Assembly (NCBI RefSeq): GCF_000518725.1
Contig: NZ_KI912486.1
Coordinates: 2,916 to 66,915, forward strand
DNA: 64,000 nt
Origin: Mesoplasma seiffertii ATCC 49495
Lineage (GTDB): Bacteria > Bacillota_I > Bacilli_A > Mycoplasmatales > Mycoplasmataceae
Reading direction: 5' to 3'
This document shows positions 20,188 to 31,635 of the stretch, one piece after another (within the stretch, counting starts at the first letter, position 1; each line of letters starts with the position of its first letter). The translations under genes and the position numbers were made by a program. The notes beneath the pieces are model-generated. The model searched no databases. It saw only the letters and a program-made list of their open reading frames with translations, and was not told the DNA's origin.

Positions 20188-20874
20188 TTACTTTTTCTCA
20201 ATTTGTTTTTTCAATTCGATAATTTCTTCATGTTGTTTTCCAATTAAACCATCCATTTTACGTAAAGTTTCTTCAAAGAATAAAATTAAATTTCCTTGTA
20301 AAGTAGATAAATTTAAAGTCTTTTGAATTTTTTCAGTTTCCGAAATTTGGGGATTACGTAGTTCATTTAGTTTTCCATAGTAATCATTCATTCCTGAATT
20401 AATTGTATTTAGTAGTTGATTAATTGACATTGATTTTAAATTTAGTTCAGTAAATTTTTCATTTGCAGCTTCTAGTTTATCAACTGTATCAAATTCATTT
20501 GAATCAAATTCGATAACTTCAGCCTTAACAAAAACATTGTATGTATCAATAATTGTTTTAATGTTTTCTTCTCTAATGGGAGTTAATGACATATTTTCGT
20601 CTTTGATAATTAATTCCTTAATTGTTGATGCTTCAACAACCCCTATTTTATTTGTAAATATATCAGCTACATTTTGATCTGTTAAAATACGATTTTGCAA
20701 ATCAACTACTTTAGTAGTTCCTAATTCTTTTTCAATTCCAAATCCTAAAATTCGGTTGGGTTTTAATATGTCCGGGCGTAAACAAACTAAAATAAATTCT
20801 CCTTTAATTAATGAGTTTCCTTCTACATCTAATAAGTCGTTTGCCAAATAAAAGCTTCAATTTTTAAATTTCAT
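20188..20874 (-). CDS. Unknown cytosolic protein, 228 residues
   Basis: I do not recognise this protein. It starts MKFKNWSFYLANDLLDVEGN (TGA Trp at position 6) after AGAGGTACATT. The first 100 residues are beta-rich with a GEFILVCLRPDILKPNRI stretch that looks like a small globular domain. The rest is helical and ends in a charged coiled-coil-like tail (EEIIELKKQIEKK). There is no signal peptide or membrane segment. The coiled coil suggests oligomerisation. It has its own terminator, and a promoter in the short gap to pepA is possible. Confidence 0.7.
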
Positions 20875-20911
20875 AATGTACCTCTTTACTATTACTCTAA
20901 TTTTAACAAAT

Positions 20912-20931
20912 AAAAACACTCTTACGAGTGC
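20912..20931 (-). terminator. Weak terminator after pepA
   Basis: CACTC-TTAC-GAGTG (20917-20930), followed by five T on the minus strand. The stem is only five pairs. Confidence 0.5.
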
Positions 20932-20941
20932 TTAATTTTTA

Positions 20942-22291
20942 TTATTTATTTAACATTTCGAATAAAGTTTTTAACATTACTCCAGTTCCACGTTCAGCAA
21001 TATCAGCTGTTCCAGCGATATCTAAGTGTACAAAAGGCTTACCTTCAGCAAATTCATTTAAGAAGGCTGCTGCAGTTGAAGAACCAGCTTCTCTTCCTTT
21101 AGCTGCATTAGTTAAATCAGCAATAACTGTGTCTTTTTTAACTTTTTCTAAATGCTCAGGGAAAATTGGCATTCTTCATAATTGCTCACCTGTGAATTTT
21201 GAAATTCCTTCAAGTTCTTGTCATAATGCGTCATCATGAGTAAATGTTCCTGTTGCTCAATGTCCTAAAGCAATAGTAATTGCTCCAGTTAATGTTGATG
21301 CTTCAATAACTCTTGTAGCATGTTTTTCACGAATTGCATATGTAATTCCATCAGCTAATACTAAACGCCCTTCAGCATCAGTGTTATTGATTTCTACAGT
21401 TAATCCATTCATTGAAGTAATTACTGATTCAGGCAATGTTGCAGTTGCTCCAATACGGTTGTCAGTAAAACATCCTACAGCAACAACATTTGTTTTTGCC
21501 TCAGCTTTAGCTAATGCCATAACTGTTGATAGCATGATTGCTGCTCCAGACATATCAAATTTCATTCCTTCCATAAATTGTGAAGGTTTTAAGTTATAAC
21601 CTCCAGAATCGAAAGTAATTCCTTTTCCAACTAAAGCTGTTTTAGGTTTTGATTCGTCACCAACATATTCAGCAACAACTACTCTTGGTTCAACACTTGA
21701 TCCAGCGTTAACAGAAAGTAATAATCCCATTCCTAATTTTTCAATATCTTTTTTAGTTAAAACAGTAACTTTTAAGTTTTTGATTTCCTTAGCTGCGTCA
21801 GCAATTTTGTCTGCTAAATCAACAGCAGTTCCTAAGTTTGGTGGTGTATCTTGTAAGTCACGAGCAAAGTTGATGAATTCAGTTTTAATTTTTGCCATTT
21901 CAAAAGTCTTACCAAAATCTTCAGCACTTACGATGTTGTAAATTACATCTGTAGTATCTTTGTCTTTTTTAAAGTTAACTTGTTTATGAGAAACAAATGA
22001 AAGTGTTTCAACAACAGTGTTAAATAATTCAATTTTATCTACCCCTGTTACTTTTAAAATTGAATCAAAATCAACGTTTACGTTGTATTTATTTGACCCA
22101 ACAAATTTTGTTAATGCGTTAATAACTTGTTTTCTAGGATTAGCGTTTCCTGGTTTTAATACTAAGTAAATTTTATTTTCATTAGCAATTAAAGTTGTTG
22201 CCCCTTCATTAGCAACTACAAATTTAGGAGCTTGTTCTCCATTAATCGCTACTAATGTTAGTTCTTCGTGTTTTTGGTTTAAAGTAATCAT
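20942..22291 (-). CDS. pepA: Leucyl aminopeptidase, M17 family
   Basis: 449 residues. This cytosolic two-metal aminopeptidase trims N-terminal residues from peptides. The catalytic domain carries LVGKGITFDSGGYNLKP (metal-binding Lys and Asp) and the M17 signature NNTDAEGRLVLAD, with the catalytic Arg in it. The end GTGVMLKTLFEML is typical. The N-terminal domain (residues 1-150) is the divergent M17 regulatory domain. AAAAGGGGTAATAATATG starts it. It is useful to an amino-acid auxotroph. Confidence 0.95.
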
Positions 22292-22381
22292 ATTATTACC
22301 CCTTTTCTACTTATTGATATTTATTATATCACTTTGTCATTTTTAATATAAGGTTTCTGGTGTTGCAAACTTTTAAACTTT

Positions 22382-25300
22382 TTACAATGTTGAAAAAGCA
22401 TCTTTAGGATGTTGTTTTTTAGTATATCCAATAATTGATGATATTACTAAAATTACAAAAAACATTAGCATAATAATTCCGGTCACTACTAATTGGGTTG
22501 ACCATACAAAGACTAAAGTAACTGAAATTGCTTGTTGTATGATCGGTGAAGCAATTCCTATTAAGGAAGTCGATATTACAAAGCTAACAGATAAAGCTAA
22601 AATCCCTGAAAGAATATAACCTCCAACTAAGTAAGTATTGACTTCTTTTGATCGATACCCCATTGCCTTGAATAATAAAATTATTTGACGGTTCTCTAAT
22701 AAAATCAGCATTACCACAATAATTGAAATTGAGATTGTAATAGCAATTGCAATATAAGAAAATCTTTCCATAATTTTTGTGTACTCTTGGGCGCTTTCCT
22801 TAATTCGTTGTTGCATTATTGGATAAACAATCGTGTTTTTAGCAAAACTCCCAAAGTATTGAGTTAATGTTTCTTTATCATAATAGTTGACTACACTTCT
22901 CCCAAAGTTTTTATAATCGCTTGATTCTTCAATCTTTAAATCATTTCTTAGTTGAAGATTATTAATTTTGGGAAGCGTAATATATTGAATATTTCATGGC
23001 AAATTTGTTTTTGAAAATACCGTATTATTTAAAAACGTTCCTGTACTATCAACTTTTGATTTTTCAATTAAGTCTGTAACTCTTGCTAATGCTAAAACTG
23101 CTTCTCGTTGTTGATCTTGAAGTTGCCTAATTAAAACTTCTTTCACCATTAATAAGTAGTCATCCTTATCAAAGTACACAATTGGCTTGGCAACTTCAGT
23201 TTTTTGAATATTAACGATTCTAGCTGGAATCGAAATTGGCTGACCCAAATCATCATAGATACCGTCCATACTAAAATTAATATAATTCCCTACACGATAA
23301 TTAAATTCTTTTGCTAGTCTTAAAGAAACTTCAACATCCAAAGTTTTTCCCATTTTTTTATTTTCTTGAGTTAAATGTAATTCTTCAGACATGTCTAAAA
23401 TTGATATTGATGAAGGTTTCTTAGACACTTCTGGCAAAGCAAATTGATAACTATCTTGACGTTTTCTTGACGCACCTTGACCAATAATTCAGTCTTGCTT
23501 TTCACCTGTTAAACTAGCCCCATTAGTTCAATAACTACGGCTATCTAACGGAACATAATTCTTTCCAAATAATATATTAAGATCTAATTGTTTACTTCCA
23601 GTTAATTTTAAACTTTCTACAATCTTATCAACTTGTTCTTTAAAAATTTTAAAAGAATCCATAATTGTTGATCGCTTGCTTTCGTAAAGCTTTGCCAGTT
23701 TAGGATAATTGGCAATTATACTGATTATTTTTTTATCGAGTTTTTCTTCATTTAAATTAACTACCTGATTAATCGCCTGAGCAGATAAATAATACTTGCT
23801 AATATCTGTAGTCAAAGGATTTGTAATATCAGCGTTAACAATCGATGCCAAACTAATTTGAATAAACTCGTCAATACTATCAATTGAATGTAAATCTGTT
23901 AAGTCATGAATAACTTCTGTAGAATAATTCAGACCATAGGTTTCATTATAATTGGGACTATAAAAAATTTCTTCTTCAGTTGAATATTTCACTGACTTAT
24001 ACGGAGCATTATGGATGACTCCAATTTTTGAAGCGTAATCAACTGATTGATTAAACTGAATTGAAAATAAGATTACAGTAAAACTTAATGTCAAGATTAC
24101 AAACGTCACCATATTTTTATAAACATTTTTAATTGCAAATGATAATCCAATTCTTGCCTTACTTGAAATTAACGGTAAGTTGGATTTGATTTTCATAACA
24201 ATCGGGGCTGGAGTTTTTACAAGATTCATTCCTGCTAAAGTAAGTGTTTTACCGTTTATGATTCATAAGTTAATGGCAAAGAAAGCCAATAATAAAATTA
24301 AAATTAAAGCACTTGTTCCCAACAACATTGCTAAATTTAAACTTAACTTGGGAAAAGCAATTAAATACGATGACGCCACTGCATTTGTCATAAAAGCGTT
24401 TACCAAAATTGCTCCTAATAAAGAAACTGCTAACGCAAGTATTAAGGGGATTAAGACAGCAAATGTCGTTAACAATGCTAACTTAATTTTTCTTTCACCT
24501 AATGACTTTAAGAAAAACAGTGTCTGACGTTGCATTTTGATGAATTGGTCAGTAATAAAGAAAAACACCAAAATTGTTAACAAAACTACTAAGCCCCCAA
24601 CGCTATAACACATAAGCGACATAATAGTTAAGGCTTGTCTTGTTACAAACGGCGAACTTCAATCCTTGTATTGATCATTAAATGACAAAACAATTTTAGA
24701 ATTTAAAGAATTTTTAAAAATATGATTAATATCTGATTCAATAATTATTTGAGCATGATTACCAATATTATTATCAGCATCATAAAAAAACATCTGATTT
24801 CATCCATAAGATAGTGTCGGATAATTTCGTTCATAACCTTGAGCAGACATATATAAATATCCCTCTAAGTTTGCTGCCGCTTGATCACTTTTTTTAACAA
24901 TTGAAAAACGATCCATTGCTGTTCCTGCAATTAAAAAACTAGTAGTTTTATTAGTGTTTGTTCGCAACTTAATAAATTCTCCAACTTTGTATCCTTGCTC
25001 TTTGAAATATTTTGGAGACATATACACAAATCTTCCTTCATCTAAGGCAAGCTTTTGGGCTTCATCCAAGGAGTTAAAATCGATTTCACTTTCAATATAA
25101 ATATCATTCATTGAATTTAATTGAAAATGTTTTTGAGCCTGCTCATATGCTGTTTCATCAGCAAATCATTCACGATGATTTGCCGTAACTTTGACTCCCA
25201 ATGCTGAAGCTTTGGCAATAGGCTTAGTTGTTATGTCATAGTTCAATGTTCCATAAGAATCAGAAAATCCCGTCCTATTAAATTGATCATTATAACGGTG

Positions 25301-25849
25301 ATAAAAAAACTTGGTAATTAAGTTATTTGATATTCTACTAGAATTAACCAAAAAGTTTCGACTTAAAAGACGTAAATCGCTGATTCTTGACAATGTCAAA
25401 TCTTGATACCTGTCAAGAATTTCTTGATCCTGATAAATATATGTCCAACTAGGTGTAACCCCTTCAAGGTCAACAAAGTCTGCTGCTAAAGCTTTTTGAG
25501 ACTCAGTGGTTTGATAATCGCCTTTAAGCTGAGAGTTTTCAAAAAACTTTGCTTCATCAAGAATATTAAAAACATAATCTCTAACTTGATTTTCTTCATC
25601 AATTCAAAGGTTGGCAGTTTTTTCCAACTTTGTTCCTTGTTTGGCAACTCTAAACTTATTTTGCAAATGAATATTGTGATTGTGGTCACCTAAAATTTTA
25701 TTACTGATACCACTAAAATATGTAATAAACGAAAACAACCCCAAAACCAATGACAAGGCAATTGATAAGAATAACGTAAATGAAAGGTATAAAACTTTTT
25801 TACTTCAAAAGTCATTTAAAGATTGTTTTAATAATAATTTAAGTTTCAT
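22382..25849 (-). CDS. Very large FtsX-like ABC permease
   Basis: 1155 residues in one code-4 frame with many TGA Trp. TM1 is near residues 15-45 (VLYLSFTLFLSIALSLVLGL). A soluble domain of roughly 360 residues follows, then TMs with a FtsX-type core (VFFFITDQFIKMQRQTLFFLKSLGERKIKL) around residues 410-540, a second TM set near 580 (MVTFVILTLSFTVILFSIQF), a second ectodomain of about 400 residues, and a C-terminal FtsX core (NRQIILLFKAMGYRSKEVNTYL). This two-half arrangement matches the MacB/LolC-like permeases of mollicutes. The ATPase partner is not adjacent. It may work with lipoproteins or envelope stress. It starts after AAAGGGCAATTATG. Confidence 0.85.
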
Positions 25850-25908
25850 AATTGCCCTTTCATAATTGTTAATTTATTTATTAGTAAGATTTTAAAGGTT
25901 TTTAGCAA

Positions 25909-25933
25909 ATAAAAAAAGGCACAAAGCCTTTTT
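25909..25933 (-). terminator. Terminator after tuf
   Basis: AAAAAGGC (25913-25920), loop ACAAA, GCCTTTTT (25926-25933), with T-run on the minus strand. Confidence 0.85.
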
Positions 25934-25962
25934 GTTATAACAATTTCAATTGTGAAAGGTTA

Positions 25963-27150
25963 TTAAGCAATAACTCCAATAACTGTTCCAGCTCCAATTG
26001 TTCTTCCACCTTCACGGATTGAGAATTTTGTTCCTTCTTCAATCGCAACAGGTTTAATTAATGTTACTTCTAATTCAACGTTGTCTCCAGGCATAACCAT
26101 GTCTGTTCCAGCTGGTAAAGTAACTTCTCCAGTTACGTCAGTTGTACGGAAGTAGAATTGAGGACGGTAATTGTTAAAGAATGGTTTATGACGTCCACCT
26201 TCTTCAGATGTTAAAGCATAAACTGATGCTTTTAATTTTGTATGTGGTTTAATTGTTCCAGGTTTAGCTAAAACTTGTCCACGTTCAATAGTATCACGGT
26301 CAACTCCACGTAGTAATGCTCCAACATTATCCCCTGCAGCAGCAAAGTCTAATAATTTTCTAAACATTTCTAATCCAGTAACAACTGTTTTAGTTGCATC
26401 TTCGTGTAATCCAACGATTTCAACTTCTTCGTTAACTTTAACTGTTCCACGTTCAACACGTCCAGTAGCAACTGTTCCACGTCCTGTAATTGTGAATACG
26501 TCTTCAACTGGCATTAAGAAAGTTTTGTCAGCATCTCTAGTTGGTGTTGGGATGTATTCATCAACTGCAGCCATTAATTCATTAATTGCTCCAACTCATT
26601 TAGCATCACCATTTAATGCTCCTAAAGCTGATCCACGGATAACTGGTGCTCCATCTCCGTCAAATTCGTAAGCAGATAATAAATCTCTAACTTCCATTTC
26701 AACTAAGTCGATCATTTCTTCATCATCAACCATGTCACATTTGTTTAAGAAAACAACGATTTTTGGTACTCCAACTTGTCTTGAAAGTAAGATGTGTTCT
26801 CTTGTTTGAGGCATTGGCCCATCAGTTGCAGCTACTACTAAGATAGCTCCATCCATTTGAGCAGCTCCTGTAATCATGTTTTTAACATAATCGGCGTGTC
26901 CAGGACAGTCTACGTGTGCGTAGTGTCTGTTTGCTGTTTTGTATTCAACGTGAGATGTATTAATTGTAATTCCACGTTCTCTTTCTTCAGGTGCGTTATC
27001 GATGTTTGCGTAATCTTTGAATTCTGCTCCACCTTGTTCTGCTAATACTTTAGTAATTGCAGCAGTTAAAGTAGTTTTACCGTGGTCAACGTGTCCAATT
27101 GTCCCAATGTTAACGTGAGGTAAACTACGGTCGAATAATTCTTTTGCCAT
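25963..27150 (-). CDS. tuf: Elongation factor Tu
   Basis: 395 residues. This GTPase delivers aminoacyl-tRNA to the ribosome. Motifs: P-loop GHVDHGKT, switch I with [24 protein letters not shown] and GSALGAL. Domains 2 and 3 follow from [20 protein letters not shown] single TGA Trp at the conserved position after GDAK splits it in a standard reading. AAAAGGAGACC starts it. It is last of the str operon but has its own leader with a GC-rich hairpin. Confidence 0.98.
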
Positions 27151-27187
27151 ATTTTTGGTCTCCTTTTAATTCTTTTAAATTAATATA

Positions 27188-27235
27188 GCGGTATTAGATT
27201 TACTTTCTAGTACCTTTACCGCCCCCGTAGGGGCG
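27188..27235 (-). promoter_or_regulatory. tuf leader with two competing hairpins
   Basis: On the minus strand CGCCCC-TACG-GGGGCG (27235-27220) is a 6-bp GC hairpin. Its 3' arm shares the bases GCG with GCGGTA (27222-27217), which can pair instead with TACCGC (27193-27188). The two stems exclude each other. GC blocks like this are rare in this genome. Confidence 0.5.
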
Positions 27236-27291
27236 ACTGCTTAATAATATAATTTTAATATATTTTAAACAGATTTGAGTTTTTTAAAAAA

Positions 27292-29361
27292 CTATTTTCC
27301 TGATTTCTTAATAATTTCTTCAGCAACTGATTTAGGTGCTTCAGCATAATGACTAAAAATCATTGTATAGTTTCCACGTCCTTGTGTAAATGAACGTAAT
27401 TCTGTTGCGTATCCAAACATTTCTGTTAATGGAACTTTTGATTTAATTGTTTGAGCGTTTCCTCTTTGTTCTGATCCTTCAATTAATCCACGTTTAGATG
27501 AAATGTTTCCCATTACATCTCCGTAGTATTCATCAGGAACAGTAACTTCAACGTTCATGATTGGTTCTAAAATAACTGGGTTCATTTTTTTAACAGCTTC
27601 TTTTAAAGCCATTGAAGCAGCAATTTTATAAGCCATTTCATTTGAATCGACATCATGCATTGATCCATCAACGATTGTTGCTTTAACGTCAATCATTGGG
27701 AATCCAGCTAAAATACCATTTTGTAAAGCATTTTCTAAACCAGTACGTGCAGCATTGATATATTCTTTTGAAACACGTCCTCCAGTAATTTTGTCAACTC
27801 ATTCAAACCCTTTTTCATGGTTTGGTTCGAATTCAATAACAACGTGACCATATGATCCACGTCCTCCTGATTGTTTAACATATTTACCGTCAGCTTTTGC
27901 TGGTTGTTTAACTGTTTCACGGTAAGAAACTTGAGGTGCTCCAACGTTTGTTTCAACGTTAAATTCACGTCTCATACGGTCAACAATAATGTCTAAGTGT
28001 AATTCACCCATTCCGGCAATAATTGTTTGTCCTGTTTCTTCATCAGTATAAGTTCTAAAAGTTGGATCTTCTTCTGATAGTTTGTTTAAAGCAATTCCCA
28101 TTTTTTCTTGATCAGCTTTAGTTTTTGGTTCTAAAGCTAATTGAATAACTGGTTCTGGGAAAACCATTGATTCTAAGATAATTTCGTGTTTTTCATCAAC
28201 TAAAGTATCTCCAGTTGTAGTATTTTTTAATCCTACAGCTGCAGCGATATCCCCAGCATAAACAACTTCAATTTCTGTACGGTTGTTAGCATGCATTTGT
28301 AAAATACGTCCAACACGTTCTTTTTGACCTTTTGTTGAGTTCAATACATAACTTCCTTTTTCAAGTACACCTGAGTATACACGGAAGAATGTTAATTTCC
28401 CTACAAATGGGTCTGTCATAACTTTAAATGCTAAAGCTGAGAATGGTTCATTATCATCAGCATGTCTTTCTGATTCTTCTCCATTTGGTAATACCCCTTT
28501 AATTGCAGGTACATCTAATGGTGAAGGTAAGTAATCAACAACGGCGTCTAATAATAATTTAACCCCTTTGTTTTTGAAAGCTGATCCAGCTAAAACTGGG
28601 AAAAATTCAGCTCCAATTACCCCTTTACGAATTGCAGATTTTAATTCTGGAATAGTAATTTCTTCACCATCTAAGAATTTCATCATTAATTCTTCATCAT
28701 ATTCAACAGCAGTTTCAACTAATTGATTTCTTAAGTCTTGAGCTTGTTCTAGTAATTCTGCTGGAATTTCAATTTCTTGAGCAATTTCATCAGCTTTACC
28801 ATCAAAGTGTCATGCTTTCATTTCAACTAAGTCAATAATTCCTGAAAAGTTTTCTTCAGCTCCAATTGGTAATTGAATTGGTGCAGCTTTTGCCCCTAAA
28901 CGGTCTCCAATTGATTTAACTGAATAAATAAAGTCAGCCCCTGTTTTGTCCATTTTGTTAACAAAAACAATACGTGGAACACGGTAAGTTGTTGCTTGTC
29001 TTCAAACAGTTTCAGTTTGAGGTTCAACTCCTGACTGACCATCAAGAACAGCAACTGCTCCATCAAGAACTCTTAATGAACGTTCAACTTCAACAGTGAA
29101 GTCTACGTGTCCAGGAGTATCAATAATGTTGAATCGGTGATCTTTTCAGTGAGCAGTAGTCGCAGCTGAAGTAATAGTAATACCACGTTCTTGTTCTTGA
29201 GCCATTCAGTCCATTTGTGAAGCACCCTCATGAGTTTCTCCAATTTTGTGGATTTTACCTGTATGGAATAAGATACGTTCAGTAGTTGTAGTTTTACCCG
29301 CATCAATATGGGCCATAATCCCAATGTTACGAGTGTCTTTTAAACTATATTGTCTTGACAT
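27292..29361 (-). CDS. fusA: Elongation factor G
   Basis: 689 residues. This translocase GTPase moves tRNAs and mRNA through the ribosome. Motifs: [13 protein letters not shown], switch I with [20 protein letters not shown] and NKMDK. Domain IV ([29 protein letters not shown]) and domain V (YDAVDSS-type region ending in [14 protein letters not shown]) are complete. Trp codons are mostly TGA. AGGAGAAAATTATG starts it. It lies between rpsG and tuf in the conserved str operon. Confidence 0.98.
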
Positions 29362-29395
29362 AATTTTCTCCTATTCTAATATTTCTGATTGATAA

Positions 29396-29863
29396 TTATC
29401 AACGGTAGTGTGCAAATGCTTTATTAGCTTCTGCCATTTTGTGTGTATCTTCACGTTTTTTAACTGATCCACCCATGTTGTTTGATGCATCGATAATTTC
29501 GTTTGCTAATTTAACTGTCATAACTTTTTCATTTCTAAGTCTTGCATAGTTAATTAATCAACGTAATGCCAAAGTAACTTTTCTTTCGTCTGAAACTTCA
29601 ACTGGTACTTGATAGTTAGCTCCCCCGATACGACGAACTTTTAATTCTAAATGTGGCTCAATATTTGTAATTGCTTTATTGAAAACATCAATTGGATTTT
29701 CACCAGTTTTTTCTTTAATAAGATCGAATGCTTCATAGATAATTCCTTGAGCAGTTCCTCTTCTACCATCTAACATAATTTTGTTGATAGCACGTGTAAC
29801 TAATTTTGAGTTATACACTGGATCTGGTAAAACGTCTCTTTTTTCAGCTCTATTTTTACGCAT
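29396..29863 (-). CDS. rpsG: 30S ribosomal protein S7
   Basis: 155 residues. It starts [20 protein letters not shown] and contains [21 protein letters not shown]. It ends FAHYRW, the usual S7 end, with the Trp as TGA before TAA. S7 nucleates assembly of the 30S head and lies at the E-site. In E. coli it represses the str operon. AAAGGGGACACAATC precedes the ATG. Confidence 0.97.
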
Positions 29864-29953
29864 GATTGTGTCCCCTTTCTTTTTTTATTGTTGTGATACT
29901 ATTGTGGTTCGTTTTTTCACGACATTAATAGTTTGATTTAATAATTTATAAAA

Positions 29954-30367
29954 TTATTTTTTAGGTCTTTTAGCTCCGTATAATGAACGAGATTGCATAC
30001 GTTTATTTACAGCTTGAGTATCTAAAGTTCCACGAATAACGTGGTAACGTACCCCTGGTAAATCTTTAACACGTCCTCCTCTGATTAAGACAACACTGTG
30101 TTCTTGTAAGTTGTGTCCTTCTCCTGGGATGTATGCATTTACTTCCATTCCGTTTGTTAATCTAACACGAGCGTATTTACGTAACGCTGAGTTGGGTTTT
30201 TTAGGTGTCATTGTAGCAACACGAGTACATACCCCTCTTTTTTGTGGAGCTGAAACTTTAGTAACTTTTTTCTTTAAAGTATTTACCCCACGGTTTAAGG
30301 CAGGTGCTTTAGTTTTTCAAGTTTTAGCTTTACGGTTAGTTTTTACTAATTGGTTAATTGTAGGCAT
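29954..30367 (-). CDS. rpsL: 30S ribosomal protein S12
   Basis: 137 residues. It starts [15 protein letters not shown] and has the streptomycin-region motifs [20 protein letters not shown] and [17 protein letters not shown]. It ends [11 protein letters not shown], as in other S12. S12 controls decoding accuracy. It is the first gene of the str operon, behind a well-formed promoter and AAAGGAGGAATATTC. Confidence 0.98.
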
Positions 30368-30392
30368 AGAATATTCCTCCTTTCACATTGCC

Positions 30393-30446
30393 GTGTGTAT
30401 CGAACTCACACAATATATATTATATATCAAATAAAATTTAAGACAA
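30393..30446 (-). promoter_or_regulatory. str operon promoter and leader stem
   Basis: On the minus strand TTGTCT (30446-30441), a 16-bp spacer, then TATAAT (30424-30419). It is followed in the leader by GTGTG...CACAC (30411-30393). It is one of the clearest sigma-A-type promoters in the window. Confidence 0.75.
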
Positions 30447-30460
30447 ATAGTTTTTCACGA

Positions 30461-30489
30461 AAAAAATAATCCCTTTAAAAAGATTATTT
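30461..30489 (-). terminator. Terminator of the 30.5-33.9 kb cluster
   Basis: AAATAATC (30464-30471) and GATTATTT (30482-30489) pair around a 10-nt loop, with T-run following on the minus strand. The last gene's TAA is in the stem. Confidence 0.75.
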
Positions 30490-31014
30490 AGTAAGGTGTT
30501 CTAAAAGCAAGTCAATAATTTTTAATCGTTCTGCTAATGAAATATTCATCGCTTCACGACCATTAATTTTTAATGGCGAATCATTGAACTCTTCAAGAAG
30601 TCTTTGATAATCGGCTTCGCTAAGTTGCTTTAACATTGTTTGTTGTTCTTTAAGTTGTCCTACATCAAAGCGAAACAACTTTAAATTTTCGTTAACAACT
30701 TTTTTACATTCACGCAAGCTAACAAATCTTTTGGATGTAACAGCAAATGCTGGAACTTCATCCAAGTTTAATTCTTTAGAATAATGAATTACTTCTGTGA
30801 ACTTAAAAAAGTCTTTGTCAATTTCTAAATAACTTAAATAACATTTCTCACACAAATAATAACGAACACCCACAAATTCAAATTGCGTATGTTCTTGATC
30901 TGTTTTTGCTTCTTCAACTAAATAGATTGGAGCATTGTCTTTTCAAGCATATTCACGAACATTAAAATATTCGCACATCATTTGCCCCCAGTTAATACAT
31001 GATTCTTGTAACAT
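30484..31014 (-). CDS. Unknown protein with possible zinc cysteines, 176 residues
   Basis: I do not recognise it. It starts MLQESCINWGQMMCEYFN and contains YYLCEKCYLSYLEID near residue 55. A CxxC plus the two N-terminal Cys might form a zinc site; this is inference. The second half is helical and charged (SLAERLKIIDLLLEHLTK). There is no membrane segment. Its first Trp is a rare TGG and the second is TGA. The ATG follows the upstream stop by one TAG codon, with AAGGAGAAAAATAGTAG, so translation is probably coupled. Confidence 0.7.
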
Positions 31015-31017
31015 CTA

Positions 31018-31617
31018 CTATTTTTCTCCTTGATTAATTGCCATATTTGTTAAGTTAATTAACAGCTGTAAAATTGGAAGGTGTTTTTCTAGGTCTCAGA
31101 AAAAAGCCTTTTTTTCGTAATTATCCTCTATTGATAATTCTAAAAAACTTACTTTAATAATTTCAGATAATTCCTTGTAGGTTTTCAAATACTCGTTTAG
31201 ATTATTTAACTCAGTTCCTTCATTAAAGGTTGTAGTTATTCAGTTAGTCAATTGCGGAGTTTTAAATTCTAAAAACTGTTGATGGTATTTTCCATAAAGG
31301 CGTACTACGAAATTATTTAAGTAATTTTTATTGACGGTCACTAGATCTGAATATTTATCCAACGTAACCATGATTTCTAAGCAAGATAAAAACGAGTCTT
31401 GTAATTTTTCAAGATTATTTTCAAATCCTGTTTCTTGTGAAAGCAAGTTATCGATAACTTTTAAAAGTTCAAGAATTTGCGAATAGTTACTTATGATCTG
31501 ATTATTTTTGATAAAAGTCTTATAGTTCTTATAAAACTTTAAACCATTTAGCATTTTGAAATCATGATATGTTGAATTAACTGCCTGATAAATTAGTTTC
31601 TTAAAGTTCATAATCAT
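31018..31617 (-). CDS. Unknown helical protein, 199 residues
   Basis: I do not recognise the family. The sequence is Leu-, Lys- and Asn-rich and predicted helical by eye (LEKLQDSFLSCLEIMVTL), with two TGA Trp in the second half. It starts MIMNFKKLIYQAVNS; the ATG two codons later is an equally good start because AGAAAGAAG lies just upstream. It lies 18 nt after cls and 3 nt before the next unknown gene, so the four genes likely share a message. Confidence 0.65.
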
Positions 31618-31635
31618 TCTTCTTTCTCACAATTT

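Noticed and set aside
22382-25849. Seven separate small membrane proteins
   Set aside because: All pieces share one frame joined by TGA and give a coherent FtsX-like permease.
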